A DNA stretch of 64,000 bases. It comes from Liopterus haemorrhoidalis. Lineage: Eukaryota > Arthropoda > Insecta > Coleoptera > Dytiscidae. The translations under genes and the position numbers were made by a program. The notes beneath the pieces are model-generated. The model was not told the origin of the DNA, searched no databases, and worked only from the letters and a program-made list of their open reading frames with translations. Positions 1-11,034 of this stretch are shown piece by piece. The DNA is taken from positions 33,583,916-33,647,915 of the forward strand of contig OZ020612.1 in the NCBI GenBank assembly GCA_963971575.1, in the 5' to 3' direction. Positions within the stretch are counted from its first letter, which is position 1. Each line of letters starts with the position of its first letter.

Positions 1-4
1 AGAT

Positions 5-1069
5 ATGAGACGCTATGTAAACACAGCCCATCGGGTTATAATCTCCAACGTATGCCCATCCATACCTGACTCTCTAATAGAAGAGGAACTTTCTAAATGT
101 GGCATAAAAACGGTATTACCTATCTCAATTTTAAGGAGTGGCATTTTCCTGAAGGAGGAATATAAACACGTACTAGGCTCCAGCAGACAAGTATTTATAC
201 CACAAGAAATGGAAAAACTGTTACCTGACTTCGTAAATATAAATTATGAAGAAACTAACTATAAAATATACTTCGCGCTAGACACAACGTGCTTTGCATG
301 TAAACAAAAGGGTCATATAGCTAATAAATGCCCAAATAAAAATAACATGAGTAGCCACACTGTAAATATCAACCAAAGGGAAAAAGGTGCCAATGAACAC
401 ATACCGGAAAACACCAATATCCCCTTAACCAACGCAGAAACACAAGAAGAGAATACTAACACCGGGAAAGAAATTTTGGAAAAAACAGGAAACGTTGAAC
501 CAGTCGATGAAAGCTCTGAAAAAACAAAAAACCTTGAACCTCCCACTACAGTCGATGAAAGCTCTGAAAAAACAGGAAATAAACGAACAGCACAATCGCT
601 TAGCAGTATTGAAGAAGATGCGATAAGTGAAACACCTGAAGAAGCGACACTTACTGGAGAAGAGAATAAAAATAAAACCTCAAACAAGAGAAATAAAAAG
701 AGTCGTAGATCTACTAGAAGAAGGTCAATAAGTCCAACAAGCGATTCATCACTTACCCTTGAAGAAATACTGGCCCCAATGAAAGAAGAAATGGAAAACA
801 ACCCCGGACTGTACGCAGTGCCGTTTGATGATATACAAAACTTCTTAGAAGAAGCACAAAATTCAACGGAATATTTATCCATCGTAACCAAACACACATT
901 AGATACAAGCGGCCTCCTACTTACTCTGAAAGAAATAGGACCCCGTCTCCCAGATAGGGCTTCTAAAAATAGATTAACTCGTATGGTGAACAAGCTAAAA
1001 GAACAAATAAACCAACAAGTTATAACAAGAGTAGCAGTGACAAAACCTAATGCACAACCTAAACAATAA
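5..1069 (+). CDS. LINE ORF1, gag-like protein with zinc knuckle (possibly 5'-partial)
   Basis: A 354-residue nucleic-acid binding protein expected to package the element RNA. A CCHC knuckle is visible at C96, C99, H104 and C109. The N-terminal ~90 residues look like the end of an RRM-like or gag fold. Residues ~115-250 are acidic and lysine-rich, of low complexity, with short repeats containing DESSEKT. A basic SR-like patch follows (about 225-245), then a more structured C-terminus. The ATG at position 5 is the first one visible, but the frame is open upstream, so the true start may lie outside the window. ORF2 starts 54 bases after the stop, as expected for a bicistronic LINE. ORF1 sequences evolve fast, so family placement rests on ORF2. 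Confidence 0.75.
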   Translation: MRRYVNTAHRVIISNVCPSIPDSLIEEELSKCGIKTVLPISILRSGIFLKEEYKHVLGSSRQVFIPQEMEKLLPDFVNINYEETNYKIYFALDTTCFACKQKGHIANKCPNKNNMSSHTVNINQREKGANEHIPENTNIPLTNAETQEENTNTGKEILEKTGNVEPVDESSEKTKNLEPPTTVDESSEKTGNKRTAQSLSSIEEDAISETPEEATLTGEENKNKTSNKRNKKSRRSTRRRSISPTSDSSLTLEEILAPMKEEMENNPGLYAVPFDDIQNFLEEAQNSTEYLSIVTKHTLDTSGLLLTLKEIGPRLPDRASKNRLTRMVNKLKEQINQQVITRVAVTKPNAQPKQ

Positions 1070-1123
1070 TGCAAGAAGTTATATACTCAGAACACCACAA
1101 CTCAAAATATCTACAGCTTAAAA

Positions 1124-4100
1124 ATGGCATTAATACAATGGAATTTAAATGGTCTTTTTTCACATCTACCAGAATTGCAACAGATTATTATTGAAACCAA
1201 CGCTAGCTATATATGCTTGCAAGAAACACGGCTCCATGATGACCAAAACATCAACATGCGTGGATACACAGACTATAGAAAAGACCGCACTAATCCAGCA
1301 ATAGCGAGCGGTGGGGTAGCAATACTGGTTAAAAATTCCATTTTTGCGGAAGAATTCAATCTGATAACCGATCTAGAGGCAGTGGCCATAACAACTTACA
1401 TCCCAAACTTCCAAAAAGTCACAATATGTAATATTTACCTCCCACCAAACTTCCCCTTCACTACAAACCAGATAGATTCTCTAATCAAACAACTCCCAAG
1501 CCCTTTCTTACTAGTAGGTGACATGAACAGCCATAATTCAATATGGGGATCTGACCACATCGATTCAAGAGGAAGAAAAATTGAGAGAATAATAGACGAT
1601 AACATAATACTGCTAAATGACCAGTCTCACACTCATTTCTGCTCAAGAACAGGCACATTCTCCAATATTGACTTATCGATATGTGATGCAGTTCTAGCCC
1701 CATATATCTCTGGGGAAACACTACAACATGTTTATAGCCTTGGTCACTTTCCAATCAAAATTTCTTTCCCCACAAACACTGAAGTTATACAGTCAACTAG
1801 AAAATGGAATATAAAGAAGGCCAACTGGGATGGCTATAAAAACGACTCAAAAATTGCCATGTATGATATTCCGGAAAATAGCGACATTAATCAGCTCGTC
1901 CAAAATCTAACGGAACATATAGAAAAAGCAGCTCTAAAAAACATAGGGTACAAAAATCAGTGCATTAGGAAAAGTACCCCTTGGTGGAATAAATCATGCT
2001 GGGAAACCACTAAGCAGTTAAAAAAGGACCTTAACAAATACAAAAAATGCAATACAATTGAAAATTTAATCCAACTTAAAATAAGTCGTGCTAAAGCCAG
2101 AAGAACCATTTTAGATAGCAAACAAAAATCTTGGGAACAATATACTTCCACTATTACCAGTAGCACCCCACCAACTCAAGTCTGGGATAAAATCCGTAGA
2201 ATAAAAGGAGCAAAGACCAACTCATTTACATCCTCAATTATTAAAGATGGAAATACCATATCTTCACCCCAAGAAATTTCGGACTGCCTCGCTGAAGCGT
2301 TTGAGCACAACTCAAGCAACGAAAATTACACCCCAGAATTCTTGGTACATAAAAATATAATAGAAGACAACAGTCTGTCTATAGAAGACTCTGAAGAAGA
2401 TATAAATAAGACCTTTACCCTAGAAGAGCTAAAATCCGCAATAGGCCACCTTAAAATCAATAAATGTGCAGGACCTGATGGAATAACAGCAGAATTAATC
2501 AAAGAGCTCCCCGAAGAAACGATTCAGTACATACTCCTGCTATACAACTACCTCTGGACAAACAGTCTCTATCCAGAGCAATGGAGAGAAGTAATAACGT
2601 ACCCGATTCTTAAACCTGGCAAGAATAAAATGAATCCTGATAACTACCGACCAATTTCAGTTGCAAATAATCTAAGTAAGCTACTGCAAATCATGGTAAA
2701 TAGAAGATTCATGTGGCATCTAGAAACAAATAGCATTCTCTGCAAAAACCAGTCTGGATTCAGGAAGTTCCGATCAACCACTGATAACCTACTATACCTA
2801 TCGAACGAAGTAGAAAATGCCTTCAAAAATAAACTGGATACAATAGCTATTTTCTTTGATTTGCGCAAAGCCTATGATATGACATGGAAGAGACACATCC
2901 TAGATTCCCTCAAACACTGTAGACTGAAAGGAAATATAATCAAATATATCAACAACTTCTTGACAGGACGTAAATTCCATGTCCTTGCAAATGGCTGTCA
3001 CTCACAAAAAAAAATACAAGAGAATGGGGTACCCCAAGGCGAAATACTCAGTGTAAGCTTATTTTTAATTGAAATCGACCAAATAATGTCAGAAATAAAT
3101 ATTCCAGTCAAGGGCAGCCTATTTGCAGATGATTTAGTTATTTTCTGCAGTGGGCAACATCTACAGACAATCCAACGTCACCTGCAAAATGCCATTTCTA
3201 ACCTAATAGACTGGACTAACAAAACCGGTTTCCAGTTCTCCATATCAAAGACCAAAGCCATACACTTCAACAGGAAACAATATAATAATTTTAACCCCAG
3301 ACTAGAAATAAATGGAAATGTCATAGATTATGTTGACGACATCAAATTTCTAGGAATCACTTTTGACAAAAAACTTAGATGGAAACAACATTTAATAGAT
3401 CTGAAAAAAGACTGTACACAGAGACTCAATATATTAAAAACTTTGGGACACCACAAATGGGGCGCTAACAGGGAGGTGCTATTAAACATCTACAAATCAC
3501 TGGTTAGATCTAAATTAGAATACGGAAACATAGTGTTTAGCACCGCAAAACCAAGCTACCTAAAAATAATTGAGCCCATACAGAACGCGGCAATAAGGAT
3601 AGCCACAGGAGCTATGCGCACAACTCCCATAAAAAGCCTACTATGTGAATCAAACAATAATCCCTTGGAATATAGAAGACTACAGAGCACAATAAACTAT
3701 GCTGTACAACTAGCTAGCAAACCAGACATACCAGTCTTCTCAGATTTATTTAAAAAAATTGACAACCAACTTACATTATCGAATCACACAACACTACAAA
3801 ACAAAATCAACCACAGCCTTTCCGAAATCAATATACCCCTTCCATGCACAGACACACAAAACCTGACTACATATCCACCATGGATTCTTACAAGCCCACA
3901 ATACAATCTCTCCTTATCTCAGTATCCCAAAGATTCAACTAATCCCGAACTATATAAAGCTCTATTCCACGAAATCCTAGACAACCTAAAAGAATCTCAT
4001 GCCATTTACACCGACGGGTCCAAAATAGAAAATAAAACAGGTGCCGCAATAATATTTGACGATGCAGTACATAAATTCCGACTACCAGATATTGCCACTA

Positions 4101-4804
4101 TATTCACCGCTGAAGCATTTTGCTTATTAAAAGCGACAGAACTGATACTTCGACACCAAGAAGGCTACAACAAATATGCTGTTTACTGCGACTCCCTGAG
4201 TGTCATCCGAAGTATACAGCAGCTATACCCAGGAAACCATATATCGCAAAAAACCAAAGAAAACCTACACCGTATTAGAGATATGGGCAAGGAAATCACG
4301 ATAGTGTGGATTCCATCCCATATTGGTATAGATGGCAACGAGAAGGCAGACACAGAAGCGAAAGAAGCCCTACGGGAAGATATAACACCAATACCGATCC
4401 CTACTTCCGACTTAAAAACAGCAATTAAAAGATATGTGCAAGCAAAATGGCAAGACGAATGGAAAGGCACAAATAACAACCATCTACGACAAATTAAAGA
4501 AAGACCCGAACGATGGGAACCAAGACAAGACCGACGAGACCAAATCGTACTGACGAGAATGCGACTAGGACATACAATGGTAACTCACAAGCATATATTC
4601 GAGAAAGAAGATCCCAGCACATGTGACAACTGCCATGTTAGGCTAACAGTGGAGCATATTCTAACTACATGCCCAAAATACAGTCAGCAAAGGCAGAAAA
4701 ACAAGATCCCACAAACCCTAAAAGAAGCACTTTCACCAGACAGAAAATCAGAAAATTCCACCATTGGCTTCCTAAAAGACATAAACATGTACAGCAAAAT
4801 ATAA
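1124..4804 (+). CDS. LINE ORF2: AP endonuclease, reverse transcriptase, RNase H
   Basis: A 1226-residue polyprotein for target-primed reverse transcription, with no internal stop. Domains in order: AP endonuclease (about 1-215; QWNLNG, LQETR, GDMNSHNSIWGSD, and LGHFP at the place of the usual SDHxP motif); reverse transcriptase (about 440-740; GPDGITAELI, YRPIS, SGFRKFRSTTDN, DLRKAYD, GVPQGEILS and the catalytic FADD at about 667-670); RNase H (about 960-1090; YTDGS, TAEAF, CDSLSV and IPSHIGIDGNEKAD); and a C-terminal CCHC-like motif near 1165 (CDNC...H...C). The length and the RNase H match I-type elements. All RT and RNase H acidic residues that I can check are present, so the enzyme may be functional. 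Clade assignment is from motifs only. Confidence 0.88.
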   Translation: MALIQWNLNGLFSHLPELQQIIIETNASYICLQETRLHDDQNINMRGYTDYRKDRTNPAIASGGVAILVKNSIFAEEFNLITDLEAVAITTYIPNFQKVTICNIYLPPNFPFTTNQIDSLIKQLPSPFLLVGDMNSHNSIWGSDHIDSRGRKIERIIDDNIILLNDQSHTHFCSRTGTFSNIDLSICDAVLAPYISGETLQHVYSLGHFPIKISFPTNTEVIQSTRKWNIKKANWDGYKNDSKIAMYDIPENSDINQLVQNLTEHIEKAALKNIGYKNQCIRKSTPWWNKSCWETTKQLKKDLNKYKKCNTIENLIQLKISRAKARRTILDSKQKSWEQYTSTITSSTPPTQVWDKIRRIKGAKTNSFTSSIIKDGNTISSPQEISDCLAEAFEHNSSNENYTPEFLVHKNIIEDNSLSIEDSEEDINKTFTLEELKSAIGHLKINKCAGPDGITAELIKELPEETIQYILLLYNYLWTNSLYPEQWREVITYPILKPGKNKMNPDNYRPISVANNLSKLLQIMVNRRFMWHLETNSILCKNQSGFRKFRSTTDNLLYLSNEVENAFKNKLDTIAIFFDLRKAYDMTWKRHILDSLKHCRLKGNIIKYINNFLTGRKFHVLANGCHSQKKIQENGVPQGEILSVSLFLIEIDQIMSEINIPVKGSLFADDLVIFCSGQHLQTIQRHLQNAISNLIDWTNKTGFQFSISKTKAIHFNRKQYNNFNPRLEINGNVIDYVDDIKFLGITFDKKLRWKQHLIDLKKDCTQRLNILKTLGHHKWGANREVLLNIYKSLVRSKLEYGNIVFSTAKPSYLKIIEPIQNAAIRIATGAMRTTPIKSLLCESNNNPLEYRRLQSTINYAVQLASKPDIPVFSDLFKKIDNQLTLSNHTTLQNKINHSLSEINIPLPCTDTQNLTTYPPWILTSPQYNLSLSQYPKDSTNPELYKALFHEILDNLKESHAIYTDGSKIENKTGAAIIFDDAVHKFRLPDIATIFTAEAFCLLKATELILRHQEGYNKYAVYCDSLSVIRSIQQLYPGNHISQKTKENLHRIRDMGKEITIVWIPSHIGIDGNEKADTEAKEALREDITPIPIPTSDLKTAIKRYVQAKWQDEWKGTNNNHLRQIKERPERWEPRQDRRDQIVLTRMRLGHTMVTHKHIFEKEDPSTCDNCHVRLTVEHILTTCPKYSQQRQKNKIPQTLKEALSPDRKSENSTIGFLKDINMYSKI

Positions 4805-5094
4805 TCAAAATATATCATAAATATACTAAATATGTAAACAATATAACATGTAACCCTATAAGTAAAAATGTAACCTGAGTACTCTGGTGCTAATAACCTA
4901 GCTGTTGATGCACCTAAAATAATAAAAAAAAAAAAAAAAAAGTGGTAGAATTCTGGCGTAAAATTTGGATTTTGTTACATGGTAAAATATAAGACGAATT
5001 TTATGTGATTTTGTATATTTATATAAATCTATATTGAGGAAGCAGCTTCTCTTGTATGCAACACTGATTGTACTCAACATTTACTGTTACAAAT
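4805..5094 (+). other. LINE 3' UTR, poly(A) and short spacer
   Basis: The first part (4805-4941) is the 3' UTR of the I-type LINE and ends in an A-run of 18 bases. The remainder, to about 5094, is AT-rich with no coding signal. It separates two LINEs that face each other tail to tail. Confidence 0.6.
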
Positions 5095-5180
5095 ATATAA
5101 TATCTTTATTTAATAGCACAGTGGCCAATCAAAATACAAAATATAAATTAAAATAGCATTTAAACTAAAATAAACTACTT

Positions 5181-7901
5181 CTAATAAGTATTAAAAATCA
5201 ACAAAACAACTTTTTCACGTACTTTACTCTCAAATAATTTATATCTTTCAATATCTTTAATTTCCTTAGGAAGTTGGTTATATAAAGACAAACCTTTACA
5301 AGAAACACTGCTCTTAGTTGCTTCCTTTCTAACACAAGTTGGAAAAATCTTCCTTATTTCTTGTGTTGTACACATGTACATCTTTATTTTGTTTTATTCT
5401 AATTCTTAGATAATCAGGTACCATATTTTTTAGTATTTTATAAATAAATGTTAATACTTTAAATTCAAGATAACTACTGATATCTAGCCAGTTCATCGCC
5501 TTTAACATAGACATAATACTTGCATACTTATCACATTTTAATATTACTCTTAGGGCCTTATTTTGACATTTCTGTAACTTATCTATATCTGTTTTATTGC
5601 ACATAAAAGTGACAGTTGCACAGTATGTAAAGTGTGGCAGTATAATTGTATTATATATTAATAATCTAGTGTATCTACTTAAACTATACCTATAAGAAAC
5701 ACTGCTGAAAAAGCCTATTTTTTTGCCACTTTCTTGATTACGTATTGCACGTGCTCTTTAAATTTCAACTTCCTATCTAGTACAACTCCTAAGTATTTAT
5801 ATTTATCAACCAATTCTAACACACAATTATTAACTTCTACTCTTTCTACCCTATTGTCTTTTATATCTAAATCGTACTCACTATTTTTACATAATATCAT
5901 ATATTTACATTTATCTAAGTTAAGTTTCAGTCTGTTCATTTCAAAATACTCATTCATTATTTTTAGTTCATCTTTTAAACCACTAACTACCTCTTTATAA
6001 CTATCTCCTTCAACATATATTAAAGTATCATCCGCGAACATATTTATTTTACACTTTTTTAATATTTTTGTGATGTCATTAATGTATACAATAAATAGCA
6101 GTGGTTCCAACACACTTCCCTGTGGCACTCCTATACAGTTTTCTAATTTCTCACCAAGCACACCATTCCATTTCACCTTTTGTTCTCTGTTCAGCATGTA
6201 ACTGTTGAACCATTTCAATACTGTGCCCCTTATACCATAGCAGTAAAGTTTCTGCAGAAGTATTGATCTATCAATAGTTTCGAAAGCTCTTCTTAGATCT
6301 AAGAAAACTAGTCCTACATGTTTTTGCTTATCTAAAGAGGCTTTCCATTCATTTATAACATGCTGCAACGCAGTTTCACATGAATGTTTACTTCTGAATC
6401 CCGACTGGAACTTTGATAAAGTATTATCTTTATCCAAATGTTGAATAATTTGTTGATATACAACTTTTTCCAGTATTTTTTCACAAGTAGGGAGCATGTT
6501 CAGTGGCCGGAACTCATTTGCCTTTTTGGTTTTTTCAATTTTTGGTATCGGCACAACTACTGACAGTTTTAAAACTGCAGGAACCTCTCCCATTTCCAAC
6601 GAGATGTTCAGCCAGTTCAGCAAAGGGTAACAAACAACATCAAATAAGTCTTTGATCAGTTTAATATTTATATTATCTGTACTTGACTTATTTGCCATAG
6701 TGAAAATATATTTTTGTAACTCCTGTAAACTAATGAGTTCAAAGTTGTTAATTAATGTATAATTTTGGTCTTTCTGATCATCTTTCTGCATATATCTTCT
6801 TGAGGGTATTGAATTATTAATTTCTTTAATACTGTTGATAAAATAGCTGTTAAAGGCATTTGATATTTCTAAATCATTTTTTATTAACTTTCCATCGAAA
6901 AATATTTCTGTTTCTTTTTGATTTTGTTTTTGACCTAAAATGTCTTTTAATGCTCGCCACATTAAGATAGGCTGTGATTTGCAGTTATCAATCTTTCTTT
7001 CATAAAATTTTTTTCACATATTTTTTATAATTATTATCCCTGAGTTTTCTAGCATTTTTAATATTTTCATTATACCATGGTTCACTTAAAAAATTACCGC
7101 ATTGAAATTTCGTTTGCTCAGTAGATTCTATAACAGCGTTATATATATTATTATAAAATTGTCCATAAGTCCTATTTACACAGCCACTAGCATATAGCCA
7201 ATCACATCTGATTAAAATGTCTATAACACTATCTATATTAACAGTTTTTCGAGATTTCAATTTAATCTCATTTATTTTTATACCTTCACCTTCTATTTTA
7301 ATTTCAATGATACTATGGTCACTTATTTTAGGTTGATGCAACACTTTGCAGTTCAGCTGGAAGTTGTTTGTTATCACTAGATCTATAGCGCTTTTTGAAT
7401 TGTTAGTTATTCTAGTGTAGTCAGTTACCATTTGTTTACACCCACTAGAATTAATTATTTCTTTTAATTTGCACAAATAAAAGTCGTTCTGATCACCTTT
7501 AACATTTATATTAAAATCGCCCATTATTAAAATTTCATCTTCCGGTCTTGTTAATAGTTTATCTAAACAAATTGTTAAAAAGTCGAGAAATCTTCTTTTA
7601 TTACTACTTGGTGATTGATACACTGTCCCAACAACATATTTCCTGTTTTTAATTTTGATTTGAATTATAAAACACTACAGATACTTTTATATTCAATGTC
7701 TTTATGTATGTAAATTAACACTCCCCCTGTACGGCGACTTGTTGAATCAACTCTTTCTATCTTATAGTCCAAGATCATTACTTCGGTATTATCAATGTCT
7801 TCTGTTAATCGTGTTTCTGTGATACACACTAATATTGGGTTTTTATGCGCTACAAAGTTTTTGACTTCCTCTATATTTGCATACAAACTTTGCACATTCA
7901 T
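5181..7901 (-). pseudogene. LINE ORF2 relic: endonuclease and reverse transcriptase
   Basis: The coding track is in five pieces. 7901-7665 is the endonuclease N-terminus (MNVQSL, CITETRL, RRTGGV). 7623-7000 continues it (MGDFNI, IDLVITN, SDHSIIEI). 6962-5715 is the RT (DNINIKLIK, FRPLNMLP, SKFQSGFRSKHSCETAL, FLDLRRAFETID, GVPQGSVLEPLLF and catalytic FADD). 5604-5329 and 5381-5181 hold the C-terminal region. Frameshifts near 7645, 7005, 5712 and 5345 separate them; those near 7005 and 5712 lie in A7 runs. No RNase H follows. The domain order is complete, so the copy was full-length before decay, or before assembly error. Confidence 0.75.
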
Positions 7902-7943
7902 ACAAAATATTTTATTATTTAGCTTTTTGGTCTGCTGTGATTG

Positions 7944-9096
7944 TTATAAATCATATTCTGTCCTTCTCCTAACTAGCTCATATATTCTTTTGTAACAATG
8001 ACATTCTCTATCTGTAGCTCTGTGTTTAGTATCTAAATGCAGATTATATTTTCTATTTGCAATAATACAATTGTTACATTGTATCTTGTCAGAATTACAT
8101 TTTACAGCACTGTGATTACCTCCACACTGCAAGCATACCACATCTAACTTGCACTCATCTCCTACGTGATTGTATCCCCAACATTTATAGCACCGCTTAA
8201 TATAAATATGATCTACTACCTTTCCTCTTGACCATCCTAATTTCAATACTCCTTTATTTAGTACCTGCTTATGTGTAGTTTTATCCATTTCCATATAAAT
8301 ATCATAATAATTTTTCTTATTTTTTCTTTCTGTTTTTCTTATTATTTTCATATGAAAATCTTCTTCTTTGTTTAATTCATTTTGCTTGCTAATTTTTTCT
8401 TTTAAAACATCATCATTTTCTTCCTCAGGTAAATATATTCCCATTAATTTAATTTTTGGTTTCCGTTGATTTGGAATTTCAACTTGATAATTATCACCCA
8501 TTTTTTTTGTTACTTCATTTATTAATTTATCCCTTCCTTCCACACTATCGCACCCAATAATGACTGCACCACCTGATATTTGTTTCATTTTCGATACTCC
8601 AACATTTATTTCTTCAGGAGAAACATTTTTTTTAATGTCCGTTTTTGTAACGTCCGCCTTCTGGTCTTTATTTGGTTTAACCATTAACACAGACTCCCTT
8701 CACGGTTTATTTGTTTTTATTTTATCCGCATATGATACATTTAATACATTTTGCTGCATTTCCTCTTTCCATTCATTAATCGCTTGCTTTACAGCATTTT
8801 GAATTAGCGCGCCCAATTCTTCTTTACTCACCATTATAAGGTCATTGGACGTACCCGGCGCATGCGTAGTAGTTGCATTAGATTCGTTAGATTTTTTTAT
8901 ATTCTTTCAAACACTGCTTACAATACCATTTTAAGGCTTTACAACTGTTTATAGCTTGATAATGTTTATTTGTAAGTCCACTACAGTTCACATGGAACCA
9001 TCCTGAAAAAATTCCCTCACACCCAATCACTATGTCACCATCAAAATCCTTTTTACACTTCGCACAACACTTATCGCGTTCTTTACTATCCGCCAT
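7944..9096 (-). pseudogene. LINE ORF1 relic: PHD finger plus zinc knuckles
   Basis: The ATG at 9096 opens a PHD-type zinc finger (CAKC...CEG...WFHVNC...WYCKQC) that ends at 8887 by a frameshift inside an A7 run. Removing one A would continue the frame through an acidic and basic linker (about 8700-8885). A TGA near 8702 interrupts it before the long segment 8690-7944. That segment carries two knuckles: CYKCWGYNHVGDEC and CLQCGGNHSAVKC. The protein would bind the element RNA; the PHD finger may contact chromatin, which is inference from the fold. The stop at 7944 lies just before the ORF2 frame. Confidence 0.72.
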
Positions 9097-9149
9097 TTTT
9101 TTTAAATTGTGTACATAAATAACATTGTAATTGTTTTTATTTAGTTTAG

Positions 9150-9280
9150 CTTGATAATGATTGTAAGAACAATCGAAACGTTGCGATAAATAAATAAATA
9201 TGTCTCAAAATATAGGCTTTTTTATTAATCACCTTAGTGATGCCCAAAAAAGGCCAATACGAAAATTGGAAAAAGTGTCA
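9150..9280 (+). repeat. Dispersed repeat with Penelope-like hairpin, copy 1
   Basis: The segment contains a 6-bp hairpin (GATTGT / ACAATC, 4-nt loop) followed by GAAACGTTGC, then an AT-rich stretch and the string CGAAAATTGGAAAAAGTG. A diverged copy lies at about 61755-61895. The hairpin plus GAAAC layout resembles the Penelope-type ends elsewhere in the window (27888, 28104, 50854). It probably is a Penelope end relic, but no coding sequence is attached. Confidence 0.45.
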
Positions 9281-10921
9281 AAAAAGTTAATATACGCGGA
9301 ATATGCTGTTGGTGTTCAATCAGTGTTGCATTATATAAATCTCTAAATATTGGACTATTCGCGTCTGAAACTAACGTTGGCGGCGCTGGAATCGGACAGT
9401 TAATGGTCGCTGAGAAGCGTATATGTCAGAATGTTTACAGGTGTTTATATGGCATTTTGATAGACTTTAAAGTGTGAAATGGAGAAGAAATACTTGTCGT
9501 ATTTGGAAATAATTAATTTTTTAGGTGCCACGCCATCTTCTAGAAATGTTATTGAAGGCGAACGTGTAATAAACGCGGGTAATATTTTAATGTGCGGAGT
9601 TTTTTCATCAGACGGAAATATGCGTGAGATTCGAGGGTTATGTTTACAAACTTCTGCTTTATCGTCACCGCCTCATGAAATAAAAGGCAAAATTGATATT
9701 GAGGAAGAAGTTAGAATAATTAATATGTCATGTTCCTGCAAGGCTGGTATTAAATGCAAACATATATCAGCTATATTATTTTATTGCAACAGGTGTTCAA
9801 ATAAAAAAAAAAAGCCAATGACATGAAGGCAACCAGTGATTTTTATTTAAATATACTATTATTTTTACTTTTGTTTCTTTTTTCTGTCTTGTAGTTTGTT
9901 TTTTTTTTTCTTCAGAAACAATATTTTGGAATTCGCACAAGTTTCACAAACAGACCTTAAGCGTTTATGGTCACAAATAAAGGAGCCGTCACTTGAAGCA
10001 TATAAACCTGGACCTATTTTGGAAACAAATTGTGTAAAAAAATTTAAAACGTTTAACCCGTTACCTGATTTCAGTGAGGAAATTTTGTTTAAATTTAGGC
10101 AGTCGTTAGCTGGAGTTTCGCCAGACTTTGCGGTATCAAAACATATGTAAATATTCAAACTCAACATGTAGCGGTTGAACAAAAATTAATTCATTTTCTT
10201 ATACAGGACCGGAAGAGACATAGTTGTTTCGCAACAGTCAACAAGTTCTATGATATCGAGCCAAAATACTTCTACGCAATATTTAGATGTTATTATTTTT
10301 AATGCTTCACAATCTGAAATAATGACTACCATATTTAATATACCTATGGCATTTTTAAAAGAATGTTGTCTGAGTACTTACAAAAAAATTTTATGTGTAG
10401 AAGATATTCATACCATTTGTGAAGATACAAAAAAATCATCGGTAGAATGGAAAAAACATCGGCAGTTTCGCATTACAGGATCGAGATGTTACTCGATATA
10501 TACTTATTCAAAAGAAGATTGGAGAAAAAAAGCTTTGACATATTTCTGGCCTAAAGGGTTTTCGAATAAGTATACCAAACATGGTATAGCTATGGAAAGC
10601 GTAGCAAGAAATATTTATAGACAAAAATCTAATGTATCTATTATAGAAATGGGTTTTCTAATTTCTAAATTAAACCCGTGGTTGGGATATTCGTGTGATG
10701 GTGTAGTAATAGTAAACGGAAAGCCACAAAGACTTTTAGAAATTAAATGTCCATTTGAAGGTTTTTATATTCAATTAAATTTTATTTTAGTGATAACTAT
10801 ATTTTTTTTTTTTTAGGCAAGGATGTATCTGCTGATGAATTGCTATTTAAATTGAAATATATAAAATTTGAAGGTGTTATTCCAGTATTAAATAAAAAAC
10901 ATCAGTACTATGGGCAAATAT

Positions 10922-11017
10922 CAGGGCCAATTTTCTTTTCTTCGTAGAGGTTATATTTCCAGGCAAACATTGAGATGGCACAGAATTTTTTTTAAGTCTG
11001 GGCATTTTTGTAGGAGC
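10922..11017. repeat. 96-bp filler copied from the transposase exon
   Basis: Bases 10922-11017 are identical and in the same orientation to 14370-14465, which is coding sequence of the transposase (third exon, just inside its acceptor site). It sits exactly between the left target duplication and the start of LINE sequence. It is therefore filler DNA captured at the LINE 5' junction and not an independent gene fragment. Confidence 0.9.
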
Positions 11018-11034
11018 TTCTCGACTGTAAACTC

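Larger units (their letters stand above)
1..4941 (+). mobile_element. I-type LINE (non-LTR retrotransposon), nearly complete
   Basis: Two consecutive ORFs (gag-like, then EN-RT-RNase H) are followed by a short 3' UTR and an A-run ending at 4941. The RNase H domain downstream of RT, together with a zinc-knuckle ORF1, fits the I superfamily of non-LTR elements. Both ORFs are open, so the copy is either young or under recent constraint. The 5' UTR is not visible because ORF1 begins at the window edge; the reading frame stays open to the first bases, so ORF1 may start outside. No target duplication can be tested without the left flank. Confidence 0.85.
5095..9110 (-). mobile_element. Degraded LINE with PHD-finger ORF1 (CR1/Jockey-group)
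   Basis: Read on the minus strand, this is a whole non-LTR element in order: PHD finger, coiled linker, zinc knuckles, AP endonuclease, RT and C-terminal region, then a 3' UTR with AATAAA near 5110. There is no RNase H after the RT. A PHD-type ORF1 plus EN-RT without RNase H is known from the CR1 and related groups; I infer that group and cannot name the family. Frameshifts and a stop split both ORFs, so it cannot encode working proteins as written. Confidence 0.75.

Noticed and set aside
313..1074. Long minus-strand ORF opposite LINE ORF1.
   Set aside because: It is a shadow of the low-complexity acidic coding region of ORF1.
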